64,000 bases of DNA. Source: Salminus brasiliensis (taxonomy: Eukaryota; Chordata; Actinopteri; Characiformes; Bryconidae). A program made the position numbers and the translations under genes. Shown here piece after piece: positions 37,966 through 53,100 of the stretch; the first letter of the stretch is position 1, and each line of letters starts with the position of its first letter. The notes below the pieces were generated by a model, which had not been told where the DNA came from, did no database searches, and was given only the letters and a program-made list of their open reading frames with translations. The stretch is from the NCBI RefSeq assembly GCF_030463535.1, contig NC_132901.1, positions 751,980 to 815,979 of the forward strand. Direction: 5' to 3'.

Positions 37966-38417
37966 AGCCTAGCCCTCAGTCATAAGCAGTTATAAAGGCT
38001 TCAATTCCACTTTATCTGGTTCTTTAGGGAGATGTTTCTCTGAATGGTGTGTACGAGTGAATGTGAAGAAATGTTTTCATCTTCAAGAAAGGCCTGTACA
38101 TTCTGTGAATCTCAATTCAGACATGGTTCCTCAGGGTTCCTCGAGGTTCTTCTTGAGCACTGCTCAAAGAAAAGGCTGCGTTGAAAGTCTAGTTGGATTC
38201 TGAAGTGGAGCGCTGGTTCAGTAACAGTGTTTGAGATTAGATTACCTGAATTACATCAGTGCATTACATCAGCTGCCAGTTGCCCCCTGTACTGTAGACT
38301 AGTGTCCAATGCCTCAGAGTAGTCTTCATCTAATTAATGCCAGTCAAAGGTCTGGACCCACCTACGCGGAGGTGGACAATCTGGGCTTGATGTTTGACTC
38401 CTTATGAAGCTTTCTAC

Positions 38418-38680
38418 TAGGATGTTGAAGGATGATGATCACCACCCTAACTCTTTCCTTTCAAAAGTACTGGATGGAGCTCCTCCACCATCATTCCAGA
38501 GAACACAGCTCTTCCACTGCTCCACAGCTCCTCAATGCTGGGGGGCTTTATACCCCTCTAGCCCACGGCTGGTTTGTGTATGTCCATGTTGTGTAGTCCT
38601 GTTATATTACATTATAATATATTATATATATATATTATACAGAGAGGGGTGTCCACAAACATTTGGACATGTAGCGTATG
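38418..38680 (-). mobile_element. Family A element, copy 5
   Basis: Runs from gatgatgatcaccacc through ctccacagctcctcaatgct to ggtgtccacaaacatttgga. A TATA-rich insertion (38603-38640) interrupts it. Confidence 0.7.
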
Positions 38681-40159
38681 CGTTAAACAACCGTTAGGCA
38701 GAGTGAAAGTAAATCACTGCAAATGAGCCTGAGCAGGGAAGCTGCAGGGAAAGTCAGGATAGCAGCAGCTTATTGATCGGATTAAGTCATTAGGCCGACA
38801 GATGGACAGCGCTGCGCTCTCCGCCGTGCTGGTGGAGGAAAGGTTCTGCAGGTTCTAATGCAGTGGTCACCAGCAATGTCCTGATTCACGCACTGCCCAT
38901 CAGCTGGGTAATGTTCAATTTTCACCATCACGCTTCAGTTCAGTGAGGCTTATTTTCAGTGTAGCCGAGAATTAACAGCAAATAAACTGATAGAGAAAGT
39001 AAAAAAAAATAAATCTAATAATAAATCATAATAAGATTGAATATAATTATATAAATATTTTATCCCAAATAAAAACTGTAAAAAAAAAAAAAAAAAAAAG
39101 TATATAAATATATGACATTTAAAAAATCTACATGACATCATATGATAATTATGATAATTAGGTCTAAGTAAGATTTTAAAATCTTAACAAATTTAAATAT
39201 ATATAATATCAGACAAAAAAACTAAAAACTGACTAAAAATGACTGAAATTACAGTAAATTACCAGTATTAATAAATAAAAATAAGAAAATAAATAATGAA
39301 AAGTAAACAAAAAATGTAAAAAATTAAACAAAAATAGTGTAAATGTAGTAAATCAGTTCCAGACAGAGCAGAGGTGGAGGTGGCAGAGGAGGTGGACGTG
39401 GTTGGACATAAACAGTGAGTGACTCCACCCAGCTGAGCTTCAGTGTTTCCTGTACTGAACTCCAGCTCGCTGCTGCACTGGGACTAACTGGGATTTTCCC
39501 AGTCCGGTTAAAACCCTCGGTACCTGGCAGCTGATCCAACCACTGGAGCAAGTCTAATCATTACTATCATTATTAATAGGCATCACTGAAGTGATGTATG
39601 CTGGCATGTGACCAGCTGAGTGTTTCCTGTCGAGCTGTGAGTGTGTTTAGCCTCAGCGAAGAGTCCTCCATGGTTTTTATTCCCAATCTAGAAGCTCTAG
39701 AGTTTTGTTGTTTTTTTTTTTTAAATGCAAGCTGGCCTAAAATCGTTGCAAGACCGTGAACCTACCTGCACGACTGAGCTCCAGCCCACCTCCAGTTCTC
39801 AGGATTCAGCTGATTTAGTAGACTAATGATCTGGATCAGATGTTCTAGGTGATATCCATGGTGTTGCTAGGTGGATGTTATGGTATCCCAGCAATGGGAA
39901 CCATCATGTGACTGCATCTTGTTCTGTATCCTCACCTTCGGGACGCAAGTAAACAATGATTCCAGTATACGGTTCTGTCACTCTGCATTAGTGTTACCCA
40001 GGACTGACCAGTGGTGACCACTGAATTGGATTCCATGAGGTCAAGTGTTACAAAGACGTCTGGAATTGAGACAACTCCTTTTAGATGCCCATGTACAGCA
40101 GTGGTCACCATCCCTGCACCTCGAGATCTTCATGAGGATCCTTTGACGACAAAACTATA

Positions 40160-40515
40160 TGCACTCTATGCTCAAAAGTTTGTGGACACCCCTTCTAATG
40201 ATGTGCAAGTGCACACACACAGCTAGTCTAGTCACCCACAGAGAAGTACAGCCAATAGAATTGGACTCTCTGGAGCACATAATGCCTAATGCCAGGCGTG
40301 GGCTAGAGTGGGATGAGTTGGGGAGCTCTTGTCGATGAACACAATCAAATCCTCACAGCAATGATCTGCTACAAAATGTAGTGGAAAGTCTTCTTCTCTG
40401 GACAGTAGACAGTTACTCCAACAGAAACAGAATCTGCTCTTTTTAATACCCTTGATTTCAGAAGAAACAATGAATGCAGGTGCAGGTGTCCCAATACTTT
40501 TGTCCATTTATTGCA
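40160..40515 (+). mobile_element. Family A element, copy 6 (both ends present)
   Basis: The left tip tcaaaagtttgtggacaccc and right tip aggtgtcccaatacttttgt are both kept, showing the inverted-repeat structure of the family. An internal segment around the box ggagctgtggagcagtgg is deleted. Confidence 0.75.
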
Positions 40516-40964
40516 CATTTCCAAAGTACGATCATACAGTCTAAACAGTCTGACTGGAGCCTTGCAACAAAATCTGAGATGAGCAGCATGACTGAAGATT
40601 AGGCAAAGGCTGTCGGTGCTGTATTTAGCCACATGGCAGTCCCTCACATGGGCAAGTTAACAGGTAACAGTGAGGTGACTGACCGCCTGATCTGTCCCGT
40701 ACTGCTGTAGAGACTTTCAGAGATTCAGGCCGAGAGCAAACATGAAGGCATGGACATCTGTGCCATTTGTAACTTAAACATTGTTGAGTTCCGCCTCAGA
40801 ACTGGTGTCCTTCATCCCAGGACTGACCAGCGGTAATCGTCCGGCCTGGTCACTGAACCGGACTTCACTGCACCAATTCTAGTTATGAGACGACTCGGAT
40901 TTCATTGATTTATTGAAGATGAATCATCTCTAACACCCCTCTCCCATCTTTTCTTCTTTTTCAG

Positions 40965-41109
40965 ATATTATTATGAGGAAACCTTTAGAGAATCTCGACC
41001 CTGCGTGGAATCGGGGAGTCCATCCTTTCGATCAGGTTTAAGTGTAGGTGGGGCCATGTCTGGTGCTCCACAGGTGTAAGACCTCACACTGGACGGCCAC
41101 CCATCAACC
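40965..41109 (+). other. slc24a2: slc24a2 5' UTR part of coding exon 1
   Basis: The acceptor ttcttctttttcag ends at 40964, giving 145 nt of leader before the ATG. An upstream ATG at 40974 opens a short frame that stops at once in TAG. Confidence 0.55.
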
Positions 41110-44100
41110 ATGGTTCCCACGTTCTCCTGCATAGAGCTGGGGCCAGAGCTCGCCTCTTCGCTGCCGAGTAAGAAACGGCACCTGAGGCAGCACGTGAGGA
41201 GGAAGCTGCGCCCTTCGCGGATCCTGGGCTTCGTCCTCAGCTTCTGTGCCCTCGCCCTGCTCCTGTCTTGGAGTGCCTTCAAAGGAACGGCCAAGTCTCT
41301 GCTCGGACAACTGGACGATCCACTGTCCCACAGAACTCTGCGCTCCATCGATGGGGATCGTAACGCTTCAGCGGATGTACCACGAGCCATGGCATCTTCG
41401 ATGGAGAGCCAGGGGGACTACCCCGAGGACCTGTTCACTCTGGAGGAGAGGCGGCAAGGAGCTGTGGTTCTGCACATGTTCGGCATGCTCTACATGTTCA
41501 TCGCGCTGGCCATTGTCTGTGACGAGTTCTTCGTTCCTGCTCTCACCGTCATCACCGAGAAGCTCGAGATTTCGGATGACGTGGCCGGCGCCACCTTCAT
41601 GGCTGCCGGAGGCTCTGCCCCTGAGCTCTTTACGTCCGTGATTGGCGTCTTCATTTCCCATAGCAACGTAGGCATTGGGACCATCGTGGGCTCGGCTGTC
41701 TTCAACATCCTGTTTGTAATTGGGATGTGCGCCTTGTTTTCACGCGAGATCTTGAATCTCACTTGGTGGCCACTCTTCCGGGATGTCTCCTTCTACATCA
41801 TTGACCTCATAATGCTCATTGTCTTCTTCCTGGATAACTATATTACCTATGTGGAGAGCATTGCGCTTCTAATGGCCTACGTATCCTATGTGCTCTTCAT
41901 GAAGTACAATGCCAATGTGGAGGGTGTGGTTAAGAGCTTAATGAACAGAAACCAGGTGGAAGAAATAGAAGCTGCCCCAAAGGTGAGTCAGCTTGCGTAG
42001 TCTTGTGTGGGAATGTGTGCTTTCGCTGGACAAGTCTGCTGGTTCCCGGTCCGCTGGTTCCCGGTCCGCTGGTTCCCAGTCCACTGGTTCCCAGTCCTGC
42101 TCCCGCCCTACACCTGACCTGTCCTGCTTAATTAAACAAACACACAAACCCTTCCTGAGTTCAACTGGGTGAGTTAAGACAGAGCAAGGGTACTATAGGA
42201 CCAGGACTCGAAGTGAGTATGTGTCAGGTGCCTGGCCGAGGAAATTACCAACGAGTAGCCTCGTGGACTAGTCCAGTGCTTCCAAATCATTCTCCTGGAC
42301 GAATAACACTCCTTTGATTTGCAAGGCAACTTAGTTACTTAGAGGCAGGGCCGGGCTCGGGGTGGCTCAGCGATGTACAAGTCATCAGCAGCCAGAGTCC
42401 CATGGCACAAATGGCAATGGGATGTTGGCCGACCCTGCGCTTTCCTCAGACCGCGTTGGCTGTCTGGCAATGCCGCATCGGAGGCAGTACGAAAAGAGGT
42501 GGTGGCTGGACTCATATGTATCGGAGGAGACATGTTAAGTCCCTACCCTCCTAGTGTCGGGAGCATTTTTAGCGAATTCTATAAAACCAGGCCTGGACTG
42601 GACACCATTAGACCTTGTGTCATGTGTTTGGCTGAGGAAATCTCAGACATGCAGGAGACTAAGGCAAGAGTCACCTGCTTTATCACCAGGCTCTGCTGGA
42701 TTAGGCATTGGCACATGCAGCATCGCCTGGGCAGAAACAGCTAAGGAAGGCCCAAGCACCTGTTGGGCGTAGAGAGAAGGAGAGATCAGCAGCGAATATC
42801 ATGTGTAAAAAGAGAGGGCTGCACTTCAACACCATGATTTCCAACCTTGGCCATGGGGTACCTCTGTCCTGAAAGCTAGGATGCTTGAATTGTAGATATC
42901 TTAGCATCCTTTATGGCTACGAATCGAGTCGTGTTTTAATCCGAAGGTGAAACCTCCAACTCAGCCTGGCTCTTTTCGTTCATGTTACTGTTCATATTAA
43001 GTGTGGACACAGAGTTGATGGTGATCTTGACATGCTTGTATAGTGTATAGGGTAGCATTAGCACTACACTGCATATGAGAGGCCCACTGAGCGATCTACT
43101 GGAAGACCTCCGTTAAGCAGGTCTCTGTGTTTTATCAAAGTGAATTCAACTTAAATGAACACATTCAGAGGGCTCTACTGCGAGGTTGTGTATTGTGGAG
43201 TGACATTCTTGACAGCATGTGATCAGTATCACATGATCACAGTCGTTAAATCGGACCTATCAAAAGAAACACTGATTTAGAAAATGAGTCTGCCCCTAGG
43301 TCTCATTACATAGATTGTAAACATTATGGACAAGGGTGCACGCTATGGGGTTCCGAGTGGTCCAGTGGACCAAGGCGCTGTCACCATGCTGCTCGCCATC
43401 AGCAGCCGTTGGCCTTGCTCTCTACTCCCCGCAACACTCCTAGCGTGATGTTGCTCAGCACAGGCGTCTGTCAGCCGCTGTTCCTTTGAGTGCGATGGCT
43501 ACCTAGCAATGCTGCCTTAGCAGCAGTTTGAAAAAAGAGGCAGTGGCTAGCTTCACCCTCCTAGGGTTTTTAATATGAATGTATTTTTTAGTCTAAACAA
43601 ATTGGTCCTCAGGGGACTCCCAGATGGTTCAATGGTCTGATGAGGACCTTTTTTCTATGGCAGTGGTTTCCAACCCTGGTCCTAGAGGACCTCCTGCCAT
43701 GCACATTTTAGTGTTTCCATTGCTCCCAACACACCTGACTGAGCTCATCTGCTAGTTAACAAGCCCTCTCCTGAGATGAGCAGGAAAGCACTAAACCGTG
43801 CAAGACAGGGGGTCCACCAGGACCAAGGTTGGGAACCACTGGTCTACGGCATTCCTCAAAAACCTATAAGAGCGCCAGTACGCCGATAAAACACATTTCC
43901 AAAACCTCTCGGTTGTTTTAGAGAACTGTTCTTTCTGTATTTGACTCCTCGAATGGCAGCGGAGGCTCTGGAGTTCATTTTTTAATTTTTTTTTGACTTG
44001 GATGAGTTTTGCGGTCTGATGCAACCGTGCAACCTGCTCCTTTGTCTGTCACACAGCTGGAGTCGGATTTGTTGCTTTCCGACGTGGTCTGTCCTTCTTA

Positions 44101-47100
44101 CGGAGCTCAGGTGACTTGAGTTAGCTCCAGCGCACTAGGCGTAGCAGGCTTATAGATGAGCATAGGGCTTAACACCCACACGAGAATCCTCAGTAGTTAC
44201 ATTTCTAAACACCCATGTTCACTAGAATGCTGAGTTTTACCAAGCCAGGTTCATTCGACCCCAAAAGGTTTGGGAATATGATTCCAGCAAGCAGTACTTT
44301 TGAGATGCTAGAGTTACGCGTCCTACTCTCGACTGTCAGACACTGTAGCGCTCCCTGTGGTGAACTTGTGAGGCAACTATGAGAATTCTAATAAATGTTT
44401 GTTTGATCTTTTTAATAATACTAAAATATATCAAATGAACTGTTCTGTTTAGCGATACTACAGAGTGAGGTAAGTGGGTTCTGAGCAAGTCCAATTCATT
44501 GGCATATCTGCCTCCTCCTAAGATGCCCCTCAGGCTTCCTACCAGCCTACCAGTCTCTGAACAAAAGGCCGCTCTACTAAGTAACTGATACCGTTCACGT
44601 AAGGTAGGACTGAGATGACGTCCACTCCTTTATTATCTTTTCTAAGCAGGAATTGTAGCTGTGAATCATTTTTACAAAAATGATGGCGCTCCAAAGGGTT
44701 CTGTGAGGGGGTGCTATAGGGAAGACGAAGAATAGGATTTTAAGAAGAATTTAAAAGCTTAGAAATGTTCTTCACACAAAACTGGAGCCGAACCCTTATA
44801 ATGTAGCACCTTTATTTTGAACAGTGTAAGCCTGACTATTCAATCTAAGTTAAATCGCCACTGTAGTTTACATTCGGGTTATTATTTCATGTACAAATCG
44901 AATTATAAAGTCATTTATAATGTATTATTATAGTTCATTAATAAATAACAGTTCAATAACAGTTGTTCACAGTTGTCACACTCGGCATGTGCATGACTGG
45001 GGCAGGTGATTTGTCATCAGCAGGAAGTTCACACGTTTATTTGTATTGGGTGTATTGTTTTTATATGTTATTATATTATATTTATGTATTTTTTGAAACT
45101 GGCAGGCTATTGGCTAATTCAAACTGCATTGCAAGTTCTATTAAAAAGTGCTTAATCTTTCAGTCCTAATGAAGGTAACATGAACTGTCTTGAGCGTTTC
45201 AGTGGTTCATAACAGCGCAGAATTAGCCGAATTTTGAATATTGTACTTTTTTAATGTTGAATGTTCTAAAAAACATCTTCAGCCACTCATTTTTTAATGC
45301 ATTTACATTTAAAAGGAATACTTTTAAAAGTATTCTACCGTTTTTTTGGCTGTAAATTTGCTGTAATTCCTTCACTGCAATTGTTTTCTGCAAAACTGTA
45401 GGTCTTGATTGCTTTTCAGATCGTTTGAGGTGGTGTACACAGGAAAAATGACACAAACTGTGTCTGAATACTTATGAACCCCACTGTGTCTCATTGCTGT
45501 TGGGGCAAAAAGTTGTATGTCAATATGTGGGATTAAACCCTGTTCCATTAACCTAAAAAAAGCTTTGTCGTTCTCCTGTGAAATCATCACTTGGGAGGTT
45601 TGGGAGAAACGTCTGTAGCTTGATTGTTTGTTTTTATTGTTTTGGCAATCATTGTAACCTAAATTTTGATCTACTGGACTGGAATGAGATCCCAGGGAGA
45701 ATCTGCTGAATCTGCTTTGTGGCAGCAGTGGAAGGCTGGCACTCTAAACCATCAAATTCTAAAATGCTGAGAATTACAGGCGTGTAACAGATGAACTTGG
45801 GGATGGAGATGCGAGCGTGGAGCTGGTGCAGGCAGCACATGTCTCTTTTGCCGCTCTTTTAGCCACGGCTCTGGGCTAATCCAGTAAGCGCGTTAGATCC
45901 TGTTAGCGAAGCTAAGTATAGGCAGGTGTCACCTGGAGTCAAAACAGCACGACCCCGTCCCACCGCTGCCAGCTAACCACCGTCTTTTACTCGCCTTTTA
46001 GCGACGCCCTTTTTAGGCCCGTTTCAGTGCTGACCGTAAAGGCGTACATGGGTCCGCGGACTTTAACGGCGGACGCTTCTCCGCGTCCTCCGTTCGTGCC
46101 GTCTGACCGCATGCCTGAAATCCCTGTGTAATCCAGAATCACCTGCTTACCGTGGGTGACGACGGCAACCAAAATAAAAAAAGGCTCTTAGTGCTTAAGG
46201 GAATGACCTGCCCACCGAGGATGACTTTTGATAGACACCAGCTTCCCAACAAGCATTTTCAGTGGGAATAGCTTAGCATGGAGCGATTTGGCTGCTTGTT
46301 CCTTTACAAACATCAGGAAAGAGGAAGCTGGAGGGTCTACATGAATGAGTTACACCCACCCAAAACATGCTAAAATGAATCAACTCAAATATGTTAGCAT
46401 TAGCCAACAGACTCCAAACACCAAAGTGTTAAAAGACATGCACAGCTCTTTATTATTATTACTATGACTATTAATGGACTTATTAGAAGCTAACAAGTAA
46501 TAATAAAGGTCTTTGTCCAGTAAAGCCCAAACAAATCGGGCTCTTCTAATTGGCTTATTCAGAATGCATTATGTCCTGTATTAGTAAAATAAACGGAGGT
46601 CTGTTATGTGCAGACGAATAACCGAATTTGCAATGCAAATGAGTGTCTATTATCATAATCAATAAGTACATTTGTGTGGCCTGTGATGATCTAATGAAAA
46701 CTGTATTAATGCTGTTAACAGTGTTGGTCTGACTGAGCAGTCTGTTTTCTTCCCCTTCTGTTTGATAAGGCTGTGATATCTGATCTGATTACTGAAGGTT
46801 ACATGTGATGAATTCACACGCTAGACTCCATCGCCCCGCCCTCTCAGCCTCTCAGAGCTGTTCTCTCTCTCAGTAATCTTCTTACATTGTTGCCTTAGGT
46901 AAAGCAAACTGCACTTTCAAGTGGAACTCCACCACATTTTCGGAACTGAGATGAGCTCATTTATGTATATAGTGTAAATTGTGTGTATATACTGCTATTC
47001 TTTTCTTATTTTGAGTTATATTATTAGCTCTTTACACCTCCAGTATCTCTTCTTATCTTTTTCTGCTGGTATGTTCTATTATATCTATTCTCTCACGTGA

Positions 47101-50100
47101 GCAGCCGGTCATTAATAGCAGCCTAATCACCCCAAGGCTTATCTCACACTGAGGTGTATGACTCAGTAACTACAGGGACTTCCACTCTGATTTCTTTACA
47201 GTGGTGGTGAATGGACCCAGGAGTTGGTTGCCATGACTACAACACAGATATAGCCACTATTTTATGTAGTATCCAAACCCACCAGTGATGATGATGAGGG
47301 TAAAATAGTGAAGAATAGAGAATCTCAACTAATGCAGTTCTCCTTAGGGACTACTTTCTGTAGCCGCACTACACCCTGCAGCATGTATCCCTCCACCATT
47401 TTAATGATCTGGTTCTAAAAGCAGGTTCTAGAGCCGAACTCTTCTCAGAACTCTGGTAGAACCGTGTCTCAGGCATCAGGCAGCGTCTTCATCACCATTA
47501 GGTGAAGAACTTTCTGTGTTTAGTTGAGATTCTCCACTATTTTACCATCATCATCATCATCATCATCGTTCCATATAAAAGTCAGAAGACTTGTGTAGCT
47601 GCACTGGTGGGGTTGTCTTCACTATCCACTAAATTACAGAGTGTTTTGTTAGTGGGAAATAAAAGCTTGGGAATGATCTGCTATATGTGCACTATATTGA
47701 ACAAAATGGGTTGTGGAGAAGATGAGAAGATCAGTGAGGTCAGGTTCTGATGTTGGATGATTAGTCCGCCACTCCAACTCATGCCAAAGGTATTGGGCGG
47801 AGCTCCATCACTCTGGAGAAGCATGCGGCCCAGTATTCAGGGATTTGATGGTATACCTCACACTCTCACAATGGAGAATGACCACCTTGAAATGTGGTCA
47901 CAGTCAATCAGCCAGGACTAATTTTGTGTGATTAGTTTTTTTACACTGGAGCTATGAGGCTAATGTAGCTAACAAGTAAGGGACGTTTATGGTCCAGCAA
48001 TTAGCATGCTGCTAACCAAATGTCTAAGCCAACACACATAATCCCAGTAATCAGACCGGCGTATGTGATTTCTGACACGGTTTGACTCTGACTGTTCTCT
48101 ATAAACTTGGACTGAAGTATGCTACATTGACAAAAGTATTGGGACACCTGTTAATTCACTGTTTCTTCTCAAATCAGGGGTATTAAAAAGGGATTATCTT
48201 GCTTTTGTTGAGTAGTGAGGTCAGGATGTTGGACGGTCACCTTATCCCCTCACCTTAACTCTAAAAGTACTTCTCTCATTCCAGAGAACACAGTTCTTCC
48301 ACTGCTCCACAGCTCAATGCTGGGGGGCTTTATACCCCTCTACTAGCCCACATTTGGCATTAGTCAGCATGGCTCCTGCAGAGAGTCCTATTCTATTGGC
48401 AGTGCTTCTCTGCAGGGACTAGACAAGCTGAGAGTGTGCATTTACAGTGGCTGAATGCGTTTATTAGAAGAAGTGTCCACAAATATGTGGACATATAAGT
48501 GTATGCTGGCATGGCTAAACACAGTAGCATCAGCTGCCTTGTTCATTTTGAAGCTGAGAGCCACTCGAAGGGGGATGAGTCAGCGCTTCTCGCTCGCTCC
48601 AGCTGCCCAGTAGCTGCTTAATCATCCTTAATTATCGTCAGCTGGTAAAAGGATCTCGCCTTTAGTCTAAGAACTGCTGTTCCTGCTTAACTGCTTATGT
48701 AAGTAGCGATGGAGCAAGCGCCGCGGTTCAGCACTACAGAGCACTTCGAACTGTTGACCGCAAACTTATTCTATTCTGCTAACTAGCACTGTGTTCACAC
48801 CTCGTGACCAAAGCATTCCTGGGCTGCTAGGTTTCTGGAAGTCATAGTGTTGGGAGCTGTGGTGATAGCGGTGGCAGGATTTGTGGAGGCTGGTCTAAAG
48901 GCAGGAACGCTGCAGGACTCCCAAGGTGCCAAAGTTCTACAGGCTCAGTTTAGCAGCGCTAAAGATAGGCAACTGCTACATTGCATGAGCTTGCTTCAGC
49001 TCCCGCTAATAGCTCGACTGTAACTCTACAAAGTTAATTAGCTGCTCACTGGAAAGCCTTTTCCAGGTTTTGTCAAATGAACTTAACTCGGGTGACTTGC
49101 GTAACTATTTACACAACTGCCGAAAAGGACGGCCGACATCCTTGTGTCTGGCTGTCCTCAATTTTCGAAGCTCTTCCAGTTGTCCCAAAAAGCTATCAAG
49201 CCCATTCGTCCGTTGATCGTATCCTCAGACAAATCCCTCGTTTCCGTGCTGAAGCTTTTCCGAGGCCTGAAGAATTTGCTGGAGGTTCTACTGTGACTGT
49301 GACTTCATTCAGCAAATCAAACCTTCTCATGCTAGCATATCACATTGCATATCAAAGTCCATTCAAATGCACCATGCAGCCATAACATTAGCATAACATG
49401 AGTACGCCCTCCTTGTGCCGTCACAACAGATCTGACCAATCGAGGCATGGACTCCACAAGACCTCCTGCTGTGGTGTCCGGCACCAAGTCTAACTAGCGT
49501 TAGCAGCAGATCCTTAAAGTCCTGTAAGTTGGGATTTGGGTGGGACCTCCATGAGCTTCTTTGAGCTTTAGGAGCCCAAGACCCTGTCGCCGGTTCACCG
49601 GTTGTCCTTTCTTGGAGCACTGAGACCACCCCACAAGACCTGCCTGATGTTTTAGAGATGTTCTACTCCAGTCGTCTAGAACATCGCAGTCTGATTCCTG
49701 TCCAAGTGTCTCAGATGAGGATAATCAGCGTTAGGGCTGATCAGTGTAGTTGATGCAGTTTCTGCCCATTACATCCCCACCAGTAGGACCATGCCCATGC
49801 TCCATTTTTGTGTGCTAATCCAAGGCTAATCCTGAAGAATTTGGCTCCAGTTCTGAGTCTTTGAGGTCTTTTTTAAACATTTTAAAAAATCTATTAATTA
49901 AAAAATTCAACTCCATCATTTGGATGTTTAGATTCTGCCATTATGTCTTAGTACAATCATGACCACAGACAAATCTGATCCCAGATCAGGCTTGGGTTCT
50001 GGTTCTTTCGTATAATCACGAATTCCAAATGTGTTCGTCTCACGGCACCAATCTGAAGTTAGCAAAGAGGAGGTCCTTTAGTGTCAGACAGCACAGCTCT

Positions 50101-53100
50101 CCAGTTGGCTGACCTCTGCTTTAAACCCCATCATGGATGCCTCACCTGGGTTTATTTCTGTCCGACCTGCAGGCCACAGGCCACGGCTTATCGTCCACCT
50201 GCCACAGGCAGGACATGGGTGAGGGACAGGAACGTGAGTGCGGCTCGGCTGATCGCTAACGGAGCGTGCTAGCGCTTAAGATCCATTTCCATGGTCTGCC
50301 AAAATGATTGCGCTGGGTTTCAGGCCCTCGTGTGGTGCATCTGCGTTAAATGAACACGCGTCTTTATACTTCTCGGTTTAGTTTGAGACATGTAGCTTTA
50401 GCTTAGCTTAAACACCAGTGCAGGTGATAAATAGAGAGTGAAATCAATTTGGATGAATGGACCAATAGAAATATCTTACTAAACTACTTGGAATACACTC
50501 TTATTTTACACCGACTTCCATTCGACGCTGTAAAGTCACCATTTTGGAGAGTTTCAGTCACTTTTGACACATTTTTCTGCAACCATTGGGTGTTTATTTT
50601 ATTGAACACTCGGATTGCACTGAACGTTTGAACAGTTCCAACCCTTTCAGTCACAGTATGCATACACTGTAACCAGTAGCTCGACTCTCAGGCCTATTCT
50701 AAGTTTCACAAGTTCAGTTAAATATGAATAAGAACTGTTTTATAAGCTGAATTTTGAGAATTTTTCTAAATCAGTTGTTTGTTTGTAACCAAGTTCAGAA
50801 TGTAGTGGACTGTATGGTGTGTTAAAACACAAGGACATTACTGTGTGACCTGTGCATCTTTCAGCTTTGTGTTGATGTAGCCTGATGTAACTTCTTCACA
50901 TTCTAAATTCTACAATCTACAAAATCACACTCCACTATACACAACGCTTTACCGTATCGAACCGTACTGAGTGAAAAGATACTGCTTGCTATGGCATCAT
51001 ACCGTAGTTGTAGCTTTGACAAGCATGATAAAATATCCCATCATGCTCTGGCCTTTGGGAATTGCTGTACACAGTAGTCCAAAGCTCATGTGCAATGCTA
51101 CCCTACTGCTGACTATGCTTAGCTAGAAGCTTTTGCTGCCTAATGAAAAACTAAGACCGTAAACAGATGCTCGTAATATTCCTGTTTCTGAGATTCCAAT
51201 AGAGCCCTTAAAGCGATAGTCTGACGGACAATCAAGTGTGCCCGGTTTCTCTCCCTTACTCCAAATGTACTTAATCAGAGAAGACCAGTTTGATGTTGGG
51301 ATTTAGGAGCTACGAGGCTGTCGTAACTAATGGCAGCAATGGTAGCGTATGTATACCAATTAGCATGGTAGTAACTGTATGCCTAAACTGTCACAACAGT
51401 GGTTTCTGAAACTGTGGGACTCAACGTTACGGACAACTATCGCTTTAATGGAGAATTGTAACTATATTATGATTGACGTAGCTGCTCAATTTGGAGTAAT
51501 TGTGAACAATGAGGCATTTAATGGTTTTTTTAACCTTGTGCCACAGCACCTAATAAGGCCTGGCCGATATATTATTTGGCAGATGAAATTTACAATTTAA
51601 CTGGAATTGCCCAAAAACATTCATTAAAAATAATTAAAAAGTGCCTTTTTTGCTCATGGCTTTGCTGGGATTCAAACCCACTGTCTATTAAAGGCAGGAC
51701 AACCTTAACAGCAGTGCAATGGGGGGGGGGGGTAATGTAAATGACCCCTTGTTTTCACATTTCCATAAACTAGTAAACCTGAACACAAATAATTATGGTT
51801 AAAGCTATCAACACACCTAAAATGACAATTGTAACCAATCATGTTTGTGTCATTAAAGTAAAATTACTGTTTTGAGTACAATATTCTACATTAACATAAA
51901 AAAAAGAAAGCTATACTACACAATTTTACTAGTTTTCTGAATTTGTAACCCCCTAAAATCAGCACTACTACACAATTGTCATATCGGTCATGCCTTACCA
52001 TTAAATAAATCTAATGAAAGTGGACTCCCCATAATTTTGGGAGTCTTTACCAGTCATGTCAGAAAATATGACGTATGGAAGTGAGGGCATTACCATTAAC
52101 ACGCAATTGTATGACTTAATTCAGTGTTTTCCATTGCTGAATTACCACTATAAAGATTTATAAAAAATTCTCTGCATAGCTCAGTCTGTGAGAAGACTTT
52201 ATTCAGAGGGGAGTTTGGTGTGAAACGGTGCTTTACCGTAGAGACACTTACCCACTCTGATTTCTTTACAGTGGTAGTGAGTTGAACCAGACCCTACAGC
52301 TACACGAGTCTTCTGAGTTTTATATGGATTGATGATGATGATGATGATGGTAAAATAGTGAATAGAGAATCTCAACTAATGGGGACTACTTTCTGTAGCT
52401 GCACTACACCCTAAAGGCAGCATGTATCCCTCCACCATTTTAATGATCTGATTTTAAAAGCAGGTTCTAGAGCCGAGCTCTTCTCAGAACTCTGGTAGAA
52501 CAGTGTCTCAGGCATCAGGCAGCGTCTTCATCTCCATTAGGTGAAGAACTTTCTGTAAGTTTTTTTTTGTCTGGAGCTTTTAGAGGTTCTGGTTCTGCTC
52601 TCCACCACTGTGAACAGCTCTGACTGGGTAAGGTTATCTAGAACCGAGCGTTTCACACCAAACTATTGATGGAATGTCCCTAACTGAGCAATATTGACAA
52701 TTTTTTAAATACTGTTTTAACTGAGTAATATTGATATTGCAGTGCTTCTTACTGTGGGCTGTGGCCATCCTAAAGGCTTGAGTAATGTATTTGAAAATAT
52801 TGCAAGGTTCACTGCAAAAATGTAAATATTTGCAAGTAAAAACATCGAAAACACTAAAGAGCAGAATTAAGGTTGTTACGATAATTCTATTTTTTTATAT
52901 ATTCTTGTTTTAATAATTATTTTAATCAGTGAGAATTATTTTAGTTATTATTTTATCAGTTCTTATCATTACTCATAACTCACACAAGACAGCAGTTTAG
53001 TCTAGGAGATTTCTACAGTAAAGGGTGAACTGCACCTGGTAAACCAGCTGCCTATTGTTCAGCAGTCTAACAGAGTGTGTGTAGTTGTGTGATTGTGATG

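Noticed and set aside
41104-41762. Minus-strand and +2 frames across slc24a2 exon 1
   Set aside because: Antisense or shifted shadows of a strongly conserved exchanger exon.
45223-45590. A Tc1-like copy ending gtctgaatacttatgaacccc
   Set aside because: One end looks like a known type of inverted repeat, but the matching end could not be placed with confidence, so no element was annotated.
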